DNA from: Hypericum androsaemum
Taxonomy: Eukaryota; Streptophyta; Magnoliopsida; Malpighiales; Hypericaceae
DNA: 64,000 nt
Assembly: GCA_963995505.1 (NCBI GenBank)
Contig: OZ023199.1
Coordinates: 4,583,906 to 4,647,905, forward strand
Direction: 5' to 3'
Both the position numbers and the translations under genes were made by a program. Every line of letters starts with the position of its first letter. Position 1 is the first letter of the stretch. Below are positions 11,857 through 21,869 of the stretch, piece after piece. A model generated the notes under the pieces. That model saw only the letters and a list, made by a program, of their open reading frames with translations. It searched no databases and was not told the DNA's origin.

Positions 11857-13633
11857 TGATAAACAAGAAATTGACAAGCAATAAAATGCACAACCAAATA
11901 ATATAGTGAGAAGTAGAATTTCGAACTGAGGATTGCAACACAAAATTAAGCAATTAATTGTGCGGAGCGGGATAATTAAAAGTTGTAAAAGAGACAAATT
12001 ACGTTGTAAAAGAACTAAACAAAATCAAAAAATGCAGATAAAGGAGTTGTGATTCAGTGGAGACAAACGAGCACGATACCCTTATGAATTAACTACCTAT
12101 GTCGAGGCTATGGTTCTTATGAAGTTCTAACTAGTACCCAGAGTATTTTAATGCACCTCCCTAATGCTTTTGCTCATTAGAGACATAAAACCAAGATAGC
12201 AAAGACCTAAGTTGCTAATCAATACTTTCGCTCATCAATTAGACTTAGAACTATACTAACCAAATTATGAAGATTCCTCCTAGCGGATTATTCTTATGAT
12301 ATCAAGATGTCTCATTAATACCTAAGAATATGTCAATTGATTTTTCCATCAATTAGAGTGCCTTTCGGTCCACTCTCATCAATTTCAATCAGAACTTAAG
12401 TGATCAAGTTAGATTAAGCATTAAGTTCACCAATCAACAACGAATGCGCAAAATATTCAAACCATAAACTCGCATAGATAATCAATCACATATTAGGGCA
12501 TCGCACTCTAAAAAAATATACTCGCTAAGCATGGCAACAAAGCAAGAGATATTGATAAAAGACATCATAACGAAAAGCATAAGTATAGGAAAAGAGAAGG
12601 CTTAGTCGTTCGAGCAAACCTTGCCAATCTCCTCCACGAAGCTAAATAAAATTTTGACTTTATTAAGCTCACAAGGCTATCTCAAATCGCAGGAAAAGGT
12701 ACGAATAAAATCTAAGTGACTATGGCCTATATATAGCCAAATGTCTAGCTAGAAAATAGAAAAACCTAGAGGAACTTAACCTAAACAAGATATCTTTCTA
12801 GCCAAGTAATGAGAAAAATAATATAACTATAGTCCTCAGGCCAAAATAGGGGGGCCAAAAGTTGAATATATCTGGCAAGAGTCAAAATCCCGACTAAACA
12901 AGAAGTTCAAAAATTCTGGAATCGCGAGGACTGGCGACCGCCAATCAACTTGCGGTCGCCAGTTGGGTCTAAGTTTCTGTACTCCCCTCCTATCGATCGC
13001 CAATGTACTGGCAATGGGAAGCCTTCAAAGCACAACTAGCGATCGCTAGCTGAGTTGCAATCGCCAGTTGACCCAACTTCAAAATCCCTGTGGTGGTGCT
13101 CGCCAATCCACTTGCGATGGGAGGTCTTTTCAGCCTTGTATTCGTATCATCTCGTCGTCCAATCCTCGCTCCACATGCACTCAAACCGCTCAGTTAACCT
13201 ATAATGACACATGACAAACGGTAGAAGTCCACTCCACCACACGAATGCATCAAAACAACAAAAGACTTAATGGAATAGAACTACAAAACGAACGAAACAA
13301 CGATTAAACATATGAATCACATAACGAATAAATGAGCGTTTACATACTCATCACACCCCCACACTTATTTCCTTGCTTGTCCTCAAGAAAGTACTCGATG
13401 GGAGGTCTTTTTAGCCTTGTGCTCGAATCGTCTCATCGTCAATCCTCGCTCCACATGCACTCGAACCGCTCTGTTAACCTATAAAGACACATGACAAACG
13501 GTAGAAGTCCACTCCACTACACGAATGCATCAAAACAACAAAAGACTTAACAGAATAGAACTACAAAATGAACGAAACAACGATTAAATATACGAATTAC
13601 ATAACGAATAAATGAGTGTTTACACACTCATCA
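11857..13633 (-). mobile_element. Internally deleted LTR retrotransposon (TGATGAGTG family)
   Basis: On the minus strand the element begins TGATGAGTGTG at 13633 and ends TTGTTTATCA at 11857. It is flanked by the 5-bp duplication GTTAA (11852-11856, 13634-13638). The 3' LTR is complete (11857-13353, 1,497 bp). A ~42-bp internal relic (13354-13395) ends in the polypurine AAGTGTGGGGGTG just before the 3' LTR. The 5' LTR survives only as its first ~238 bp (13396-13633), matching 13111-13353. All coding sequence is gone. The 3' LTR is clearly homologous, in inverted orientation, to the solo LTR at 19090-20613. LTR length suggests Ty3/gypsy, but no coding sequence proves it. Confidence 0.88.
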
Positions 13634-13800
13634 GTTAACAATGGTTTAGCTATATTATATAATAGTGCAAGATGCGACATACACTTGTATTTGGCGTCAG
13701 ACAGTGGTACAGTACGCGACTGACAATTGTACACTACGTGGCTAACAATAGTACGTCATGCGGCTAATAATAGTACAGCTGAGACTAACAATGGCACGAC
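13634..13800. repeat. Degenerate minisatellite, right half
   Basis: About seven imperfect units (CTAACAATAGTACGTCATGCGG-like; each contains GACTRACAATNGTAC or a variant) continue the array that starts near 11757. The first five bases, GTTAA, duplicate 11852-11856. Confidence 0.7.
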
Positions 13801-15296
13801 ATATTTTTTACATGCAAAATAAAAAATGCTCCTATAAAATCTCTAATATTACAAGTTTGCTAACGCGCATGCAAACTGGCCTGGAATTTACTGCTGGGCC
13901 CAGCAACAGTCAATCTGGGCTCCCTTTCCTTACCGTTATCGTTGGCCTCCTTTGCCAGTAGGAGTGAGTTTAGGTAAGTGTTGCGATTTTAGCTGATTAA
14001 ATGAAATAAATATTAACATATTTTATTAATAGAAATTTAAATTGTCGATATTACGATTTCACTTAAAAATATTGCTTCGGTATTGTCGCGAATACAATTT
14101 CAAACAAGTGGTTTCATCGATTTAGTGGTTTCAAATTTTTACTTTTTTTTACTGGAACAATGAACTTAAAAATCGTTGATAAAAATAGCAAGTATACCAA
14201 AGAGTAAAAATGTTTATAAAAATAGAAATATTTTTGCGATGGTTAGGACAATTTTTTTCCAATTGTTTATAATGTAAATATTTATTTATATGAATATTTA
14301 TTTTAATAAAAATGTATTTTATTCAAATGAGGACACTCGTCCTCGTAAAGATTTAACGCATAGATCTAAACATAATATAAGTTCGAACAAATTCTATACA
14401 AATGTTGTAGTCTTAAGAGAAGGGCTAGATGATACCAAATATTAGTGCTTAACTCCTCCTTCGAAGCTGATGAAATAGCTAGAAAAGTTATTCAATGCAA
14501 AACCAAACTTAAAACTCTATTATTAATGACATATATGAAATGTAATCCTTTTGGAGAAAAAGAAAGTTGTTTCCATTTTCTTATAAATAGAGAAACTAAA
14601 TTGAATTTGGATGGAATAAAAAACTGTGTTATGACTATTCTGGAACTAACGAAGCCAAAAGGGACTTTCCCCAAGGAACCAATTACAACCAGCCATCTCT
14701 CAAAAGCCAAGAGCACAAAGAAAGCAAAGTGTCCATAGTGATGTCATGATACCGGTAAAAAAAATATTACTCGAGGAGATCGTACATAAGAGGTGTTATA
14801 ATTTTTTTTAGTTTTGAAATAATTAAAATTGAGTTTTTGTCACTAAATATATACACACTAAAAAATTACTTTTTTATATTAAAAATATTCAAAAAAATAT
14901 CGATAAATTGTAGTTATTTCTTTATCTATATTAAAGTCGGCAAAAACTAGTATGATATACTTAAAATGTTGACATCTTACTAATCTTAGTATTATTCAAA
15001 TGCTTCACATTTATCATTAATTGTTGACATCTTTGTTAACATAAGACAGCCATCAGAAGGTTGTGACCAATTTTTTTTTATACCCATTTATTGTTGGGAG
15101 ATTCAGAAAATGAAAGATATCTAAATATTATCAAACAAGTAATTTTATGACTAATTAGTATCTTAAAATATTTTTTAAATTAATAAATTATATAAACTAT
15201 ATATATTTATTTAAAATATCACTTTATGAAAAATTTTGGACCAATCATTAAAATTTTCGAAAAAATATATTAGTTATTATAGCAAGGATATTATTA
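13801..15296. other. AT-rich intergenic DNA with one unassigned 97-codon frame
   Basis: Mostly AT-rich and without features. A frame at 14445-14738 (plus) is relatively lysine-rich and matches no family I recognise; its flanks lack splice signals or clear promoter features, and it may be chance. I do not call it a gene. Confidence 0.35.
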
Positions 15297-15301
15297 AATT
15301 T

Positions 15302-15582
15302 TGTTGGGATGGCGAGAAATAGGAAAGACTTATTTCTTATTCCTATTCCTATTCTGACTAAGTTTTGGACTCCTAATCCGACCTAGATAGGTTACTTGTA
15401 CACCAAGGGTTTGTCTCTATATAAAGGCATGTTACCCTAAGGTTTTGTATGACTTTGTGACTCGGATCCATCAATAAAAGTTCTCCTCTCTCTCCGTGGA
15501 CGTAGGCATTAGGCCGAACTACATTATCTCTTGCGTCCGTGTTCTTTGCGCATTTTGTTCCCTAGTTGTTGAATTCATAACA
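15302..15582 (+). repeat. 5' LTR of the TR-GAG element
   Basis: 281 bp, TG...CA ends. It holds a TATA box (CTATATAAAGG, about 15416-15426) and AATAAAAG (about 15473), the expected order for U3-R signals. It differs from the 3' LTR at three positions: G/A in GGTTTTRTATGAC, C/T in CTTTGYGCATT, T/C in AGTTGYTGAATT. Confidence 0.93.
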
Positions 15583-15584
15583 AT

Positions 15585-15596
15585 TGGTATCAGAGC
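15585..15596 (+). other. Primer-binding site (initiator Met-tRNA)
   Basis: TGGTATCAGAGC begins two bases after the 5' LTR. It is the canonical plant copia primer-binding site complementary to the 3' end of tRNA-iMet. Confidence 0.93.
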
Positions 15597-15608
15597 TTGG
15601 GTTGGAGG

Positions 15609-16355
15609 ATGACGGACGGCGCAAAGTTTGTTCTTGTGAAGTTCGATGGTTCTTCAAATTTTGGGTTATGGCAAAGGCGTGTCAAGGATCTCCTCGTGCA
15701 ACAAGGGATGGTCATCGCGCTCTCGGAGAAGAAGCCTGAGAAGATGGAGGAGCAAGAGTGGAAGGAGATGGGGGCCAAGGCAGTGGCGATAATTCGCTTG
15801 TGCTTGGCGGATGATGTGATGTATCACGTCATAGATGAGGAGTCACTAGCTGAGGTATGGAAGAAATTGGAGGCAAGGTATATGTCTAAGTCTTTGTCGA
15901 ACAAGCTTTATCTTAAGCAAAGATTGTACGGGCTCAAGATGAAGGAGGGCTCGAATTTGAGCCAACACATTAATGGTTTCAGTCAACTTGTGAGCGACTT
16001 GAGAAAGGTTGATGTGAAGTTCGAGGAAGAAGACAAGGCATTATTGCTGCTGAATTCTTTACCTGGCTCCTACGAAAATTTGGTTACAACTATAACTTGG
16101 GGGAAGGAGTCCCTGGTGTTGGAAGATATCACAAGTGCTCTGCTAGGGTTTCATCAAAGAAGGAAAATTGGCGATGAACAAGCGGAAGGGCTAGTTGTGA
16201 GGGGTAGCCATGGTGATCGTAGTGGAGCAAAAGACGGGAAGGGATCCAAGTCGTGGTCAAGGAGGTTCAAGGGAAATTGCTTCGAGTGCGGAGAAAAAGG
16301 GCACGTGAAGAAGGATTGTCCAAAAAGAACTCAGGATCGCGAGGAAAAAGGATAA
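15609..16355 (+). CDS. Gag protein of TR-GAG element
   Basis: A 248-codon frame from the first ATG after the primer-binding site. The N-terminal part (KFDGSSNFGLWQRRVKDLL, then ALSEKKPEKM) is the copia gag/UBN2 fold. The middle has KLYLKQRLYGLKMKEG and LLNSLPGSYENLV, also typical of copia gag. A CCHC zinc knuckle (CFECGEKGHVKKDC) lies near the C-terminus after a basic stretch. It would assemble virus-like particles and bind element RNA. It ends at a TAA directly after the knuckle, and the same frame resumes with protease-like sequence. The open frame suggests selection or youth. Confidence 0.9.
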   Translation: MTDGAKFVLVKFDGSSNFGLWQRRVKDLLVQQGMVIALSEKKPEKMEEQEWKEMGAKAVAIIRLCLADDVMYHVIDEESLAEVWKKLEARYMSKSLSNKLYLKQRLYGLKMKEGSNLSQHINGFSQLVSDLRKVDVKFEEEDKALLLLNSLPGSYENLVTTITWGKESLVLEDITSALLGFHQRRKIGDEQAEGLVVRGSHGDRSGAKDGKGSKSWSRRFKGNCFECGEKGHVKKDCPKRTQDREEKG

Positions 16356-17180
16356 GATTCTGTAAATGTGGCCTCATATTCGAACGGGTCGGATGGTGAT
16401 CTTCTTTCTGTTTTGTCAAGTCCAAAGCATTCTGATTCCTGAATTTTGGATAGCGCTTGCTCTTTCCACATGACGTCCAAGAGAGGGTAGTTCGACACCT
16501 ACAAGTTCGTTGATTCAGGTATGGTGACTATGGGTGATGGTTCTACTTGTAAAATTGCTGGCATAGGTGATATCCAAATCAAGATGTGGGATGGTGTTGA
16601 GAAAAAATTGTGTGGGGTTAGGCATGTTCCAAATTTGGAGAGGAATTTGATCTCGTTAGGAGCCTTGGATTATAGTGGGTACAACTATAATATTGTAGGC
16701 GGGCTAATTGAGGTGGAGAAAGATGTTGTGGTGGTGATGAAGGGTGAAAAGAATGATAGGAACACCTACAGGTTAGTGGGGAACAAGGTTGTAGGTGGAG
16801 TTACCTCGTTGGATTCTGATAGAGGGGAGAAAAGCTCTTGTGTGATAGAGCGAAAGCTTGACATGAATGGTTTGAGTAGAGTTGGGATTCGCGGAGATAA
16901 AGTTAGCAAGTTTCTGCTATGGTTATCTAAAGAGACGTGCACGTCAAATGTGTTGGGTAGGTTTTACATGGAGAATACGAAGCTGTTGGTAGCACCACGG
17001 GCAAATCGGGTATCTCACTCAAGGCTGAACAGTGGAGTTTGTGACATATCGAGGATTCTACTTGGTGGAACAAAAGGATGCCCTTTGTATGCTATGGTAA
17101 GTAGCATTGGTTTGAGGCAAAAAGGTCCAACGGAAGAGCGGTTCAAAGTTGCGGAGCATAAGGTTGATCAAAAAATATAG
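16356..17180 (+). pseudogene. Decayed copia protease-like region in the gag frame
   Basis: Downstream of the gag TAA (16353) the same frame continues with only two more stops, TGA at 16440 and TAG at 16488. Both fall where copia proteins carry Trp (W-ILDSA and RG-W-FDTY), so each looks like a TGG to stop G-to-A change. Between them is ILDSACSFHM, the aspartic protease active site with Ala replacing the usual Gly of DSG. Family sense (RHVPNLERNLISLGAL) continues open to 17180, but the integrase zinc finger and everything after it are missing. The last ~100 residues match nothing I know. Confidence 0.75.
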
Positions 17181-17497
17181 GGTACGTCTATTGGTCGCAA
17201 GGTTGCTTCAGAAAGTGGACTCGCTAGTTGGGGTTCGATGGAGGTTGGAGAGAATTGGCCAAGCAAGCTCGAGTTTGGGGGCTGGCTCCAAATAATTGAA
17301 CAAAAGGTGAAGAAAAAGTTGAGATGATCTTATTGATGCAGTTATCTATGGTCCGAGATAGAATTGGTGGAGTCGGATTGGTTTTGCAAGATCTCATGGT
17401 TCTTCATGGGGAGGTGTTTTGTCAAGGTGGAGTTTGTTGAAGTTCGGGTAGAGCTTTATGGTTCTTCCACGAGATAATTTCTCGCTAAGGTGGAGAT

Positions 17498-17778
17498 TGT
17501 TGGGATGGCGAGAAATAGGAAAGACTTATTTCTTATTCCTATTCCTATTCTGACTAAGTTTTGGACTCCTAATCCGACCTAGATAGGTTACTTGTACACC
17601 AAGGGTTTGTCTCTATATAAAGGCATGTTACCCTAAGGTTTTATATGACTTTGTGACTCGGATCCATCAATAAAAGTTCTCCTCTCTCTCCGTGGACGTA
17701 GGCATTAGGCCGAACTACATTATCTCTTGCGTCCGTGTTCTTTGTGCATTTTGTTCCCTAGTTGCTGAATTCATAACA
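17498..17778 (+). repeat. 3' LTR of the TR-GAG element
   Basis: 281 bp, same ends as the 5' LTR, three substitutions. Preceded by the polypurine tract at about 17484-17497. Confidence 0.93.
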
Positions 17779-17783
17779 AATTT

Positions 17784-19084
17784 TAATATGATCGTGACCT
17801 GAGATCGAGATTTTTTTTTCATTGCAGGGGTTATGACGAGGATAACTAACTCGTGCGGTGAAGGGCGTTGGACAGCTCCATGCTGTTGCTGATTTTGGTT
17901 TTTTGCAGGATAACTTGGCTGCTGCTTGTGCCCTGGAGATTGCCTCTTTTATTGAGGCCCCTGCTGCTCCTGCGGTTCTTGTTTCTGTAGGCGCCCAAGT
18001 TCCTGTGGTGGGTGATTTGTAGCGTGCTGGCTTGCCGAGTTCTTAATTGCTCCAGACGCCGGGGTCTCTACTATTTCGTAGCCCACGCGGGTTTGCAAGA
18101 GCCTTCAGCTTCATTCCTCGGCTCAATTCTGGATGGTATGGAGGTGCAAGATGACGAGCTCAAAGCGGAGCTTAAAGCGGAGGCATGGCATTTTGCAATT
18201 ACTTTTGGTTTTTCTTAGGAGGAGGACACTTTTTGTATCCTCCACGTGATTAAGAGCCCGGCTCGTGGTTCGTAGCTTCTCTGGACGTTTGACCCACCTT
18301 GAATTCAGTGCGTTGTGTTGTTTCCTTGGTGCTTTAGGTGTATTTTCGGTATATTTGGTGTATATTCGAGTATTTTGGACTTGCCTTAGGGCTTTAGGTA
18401 TAGTCACTATTTTGGTTTTATCTTGGAGCTTGTATTCAGATATAGCATATCAACTTTATTTGATATTCGTAATCTGATACTCAAAATACGGTACCCTTAA
18501 TACTATGGTGTAATCTTTCTTGGTGAACATTTCTAGAAATATATCATTTCACTTATTAAAAAAAATCAATTCACATCGATCATAACAAAACAAATACGTT
18601 GCACTCACGTCAAATTCGGAAGATGTGCTTCAACATTTTTCGCAATATGAGTTAGTTGGAACCTACTTTGATATTTATATTTAAACGTCGAATTCTTTTC
18701 TTCTTCTTTTTTAGAATCAAATTATTTCTTTTCTTGTTTGAAATTTTAATTTATATCGAAAAAAAAACTTATGTGTTCAACATTGAAAAAAAAATGTGTT
18801 TTGTTGTAGTAGAGGCCGTAGAGGAGGAATGGTGGTGGTAGATCTCGTAAGGGTTGAGCTCTCAACCAAGCTCATAAAATGTGGTAATGCATTTTAAACA
18901 TGTATATATTATTGCGATATTGTAGTCTTTTTGTATAGTGATTTAATAGTTGCACTTAGAAGCACGTGCATTTTAAATCTTAAGGACGCAAAGCCAATAA
19001 TCCAAAAATAAGGATTCATACACCAATTATGTCAAACCCGAGGAACTTTGCTGCATTTTGCCCATAAATCTACAAACCGGGGTA
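17784..19084. other. Probable old retroelement sequence, unassigned
   Basis: 17820-18260 is more GC-rich than its surroundings and has short protein-like runs (for example AAACALEIASFIEAPAAPAV), but stops and frame changes break it. It may be a degraded retrotransposon or LINE tail; I could not identify a domain. After about 18480 the sequence is plain AT-rich DNA. Confidence 0.35.
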
Positions 19085-19089
19085 CTTAC

Positions 19090-20613
19090 TGATGAGTGTG
19101 TAAATGCTCATGTTTTGTCATATGTTTCCTGCGTATTTAGTCATGATTTAAGTTATTTTTATTATGTCATGTCAAGTCTTATGATCATTTTAGTACATTT
19201 GTGTTCGGGAATAGATTTCTACCCGTTGTCATGTTTTGTAAGAAAATGGAGCTCAATGAAGGCCGTTGGAGGGGTAATTTCAAGAGACCATATTGCAAGA
19301 GTCATAACTTTCTTCTCGAGTGTCCGAATGTATCAAATGAGATACCGTTGGAAAGCTTGAAGAGAGATCTACATTTTGTATTTTATAGTCGAAGCCAAAT
19401 TCGAAGTTGAAGAGGGTCAAAAATATAAAATACGAAGATGCGACGAAGCTGATCAGTGACCCGGCGAGCGCCAAGTCCATTACAGAGAGTTCCACTGACG
19501 GGTGCCAACTCCACTGGCGAGCGCCAGGTCAGCTCCGATGGTAGTTTTTCTCGGACTTCCTTTTTAGATGGAAACTCGATCTATTTCAGTTTGCTATGAC
19601 TTTTGGCCTCCTGTTTCGGCCCTAGGATTATAAATATATTATTTACTTCATTACTTAGCTAGCAAGTCTTCGAGTTTAGGGAAAACTCCTCTAGGTTTTC
19701 CTATTCTCTAGCTTAGTCATTTGGCTATATATATGCGGTATGCCATAGTTTCTTAGGCTTAAGGAGTACTTACTACTGCAATATTGAGACAGCCTTTGGA
19801 GCTTAATAAAGCCACCATTTCAGTTAGCTACGGAGAAAGGATTGGCAAGGCTTGATCATCACGACTAAGCTTTCTCTATCTCTACCTTTATGTTAATTGC
19901 TATCATGTTCTTCGTTAATCTATTGTACTTTGTTAACATGCTTAGCGAGTAGTTCTTTTGTGAGTGCGATGCCCTAATTATGTGATTACTCATCTATGTT
20001 AGCTATGGTTTGATTATCTTTCGTAATAGTTGTCAATTGATGATCTTAATACCTAATCTAACTTGATCACTTAGATTATGATGTTTAGTTGATAATAATA
20101 TACTAGAAGGCATTAGAATCAACGGAAGAGTCAATTGACATGTCTTAAGGTATTAATGAGGAATCTTGATACTAAGGGATAACCCGGTAGGAGTTAACTT
20201 CATAATTGAGTTTAGCTTAGTTCTTGTCTAATTAATGAGCAGAAGCGTTGATTAGTAATCATGAACTACTCTAGGTTAGTTTTATCCTCCTAATGAGCGG
20301 AAGCGTTAAGGAGATGCACTAGAACACTCTGGGTACTAGTTAGAACTTCATAAAAACCATAGTCTCGACATAGATGGGTAATCCGTAAGGGTATCGTGCT
20401 CGTTTATCTCCATTGATTTACAACTCGTCTTTTATTTACGTTTTTGATTTCGTTTATTTACTTTCAAACTTTTACAACTTTATAAATCTTTTAATTCTCT
20501 CGTTTCACATAATTACTTGCCTTGATTTCGTGTTCAACCCTCAGTTCGAAACCCTACTTATTCACTATACTATTTGGTTGTGCGTTTAATTGTTCTCAAT
20601 TCTGCGCATATCA
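19090..20613 (+). mobile_element. Solo LTR (TGATGAGTG family)
   Basis: 1,524 bp beginning TGATGAGTGTG and ending GCGCATATCA. It is flanked by a perfect 5-bp duplication CTTAC (19085-19089, 20614-20618). The interior aligns in order, inverted, with the LTR at 11857-13353; shared words include GAGTGCGATGCCCTAAT, ACTCTGGGTACTAGTTAG and GGGTATCGTGCTCGTTT. No internal sequence or second LTR is present, so this is a product of LTR-LTR recombination. Frames inside it are not genes. Confidence 0.9.
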
Positions 20614-20618
20614 CTTAC

Positions 20619-21869
20619 CAGTAAAAAATATAGGTAGGTGAATCGAGTTAAGGGATATCAACATTAAGGCAGGTTTCTACTATATCTATGTGCCCTTTCT
20701 CTCCGACGGCTTTTTTTTATTGGGTTTTATCCCAGGAGAGTTTTACAGAGACCGGTGATCGTAAACTCGAAAGAAGAGATTATGCGTCAAGTAATAGTTA
20801 GTCATCACAATAATAAACTAGAATGACTTTTATTTAGAATGTAATTATTTTTTCATATTTATGTATAGGAGTTTGTCCCTCCGTTCATAAAAATAAAATA
20901 AACTAACAAAAGGTTCAACAAGTACCAGAGAAAAGGTTTTTGGACAAGACATAACATAAAACAACAAAATCTATATCCTTTAACCAAAGTCGATATGTTT
21001 GACAATTTGATGATTTCTCAAAAAATGATACCAATTTGATGATTTAACCAGCCGGCGTTGTCTGTTGGCTCTTTTTTGGCGTTTTAATTTTGTCGATTTT
21101 ACAATCCGACCGGCATGGTCAATTTAGCAATTGATTGAAACTAGACCATTGTGGGAAAAGGTTCAACGAGACGCATTTAAATAGGTGGGTTTACCTTCGG
21201 TGAGCCAATTAAAATCATAGACATCTTCACCCAAAAACAAAAAAAAATATATCATAGACATTGACGTTAGTCTTTTCCAATTCCCAAAAGAAGTAGAAGC
21301 AAGGAAAAAGCCCTAGCCAAAAAAACAGAGCCTGGGAATACAAATATTTAAGGTCTTGGATTCAAGCCGTGAAAGACACCATTAGGAAAGGAGCCCACTA
21401 ACAGTGCTCGACTCTGAAAACAGAGGTATCGCAAAAAAAACTCTCTTCATAGACGTAGAGCCACCAAATGTTGGAAACCCACGTACAAGGGACACACTTT
21501 AAATGTTCCCCTCAAAATCAACTCAGAAGATTTAGTCAAAAGATTTAAGAAATTCTTGAAGCCGACAGCCATTGTCTACAGCAAAGATCATCACACCCCA
21601 CTTCCTGCATACTGCTGCTGTGTGGTTGCCCTGTACAGAATCCATAAGCTAGCCGGCTCGTAGCTACTCATATTTGGGATCATTATGTGATGCTGGGTAA
21701 TGTGGTTACTGTCAAGATGTGGAGTGACAAAACTCACCATGTCGTGTCGATGTCGACCTCCCTACACGCATCTGCATTCTTCAAGGGAAAAATGAACCAA
21801 CGAAGACGCCAGCCGAAAAGCCAAGGACAAGATGACACAGGTACATGAACCAGGAAAAGAGATTCTGCA
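20619..21869. other. Intergenic DNA and 3' UTR side of MAD1
   Basis: The part nearest 21870 should contain the MAD1 3' UTR and poly(A) site (minus strand). No other gene was found. Confidence 0.45.

Larger units (their letters stand above)
15302..17778 (+). mobile_element. Non-autonomous copia-type LTR element with gag only (TR-GAG type)
   Basis: Two 281-bp LTRs (15302-15582, 17498-17778) start TGTTGGGATG and end TTCATAACA. They differ at three sites (about 1%), so the insertion is recent. The 5-bp duplication AATTT flanks it (15297-15301, 17779-17783). A primer-binding site complementary to initiator Met-tRNA follows the 5' LTR and a purine tract, GCTAAGGTGGAGAT, precedes the 3' LTR. The ~1.9-kb interior has a gag frame and a decayed protease-like region. 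Integrase, reverse transcriptase and RNase H are absent, so mobility would need proteins from a related autonomous element. This matches the published TR-GAG class. Confidence 0.9.
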
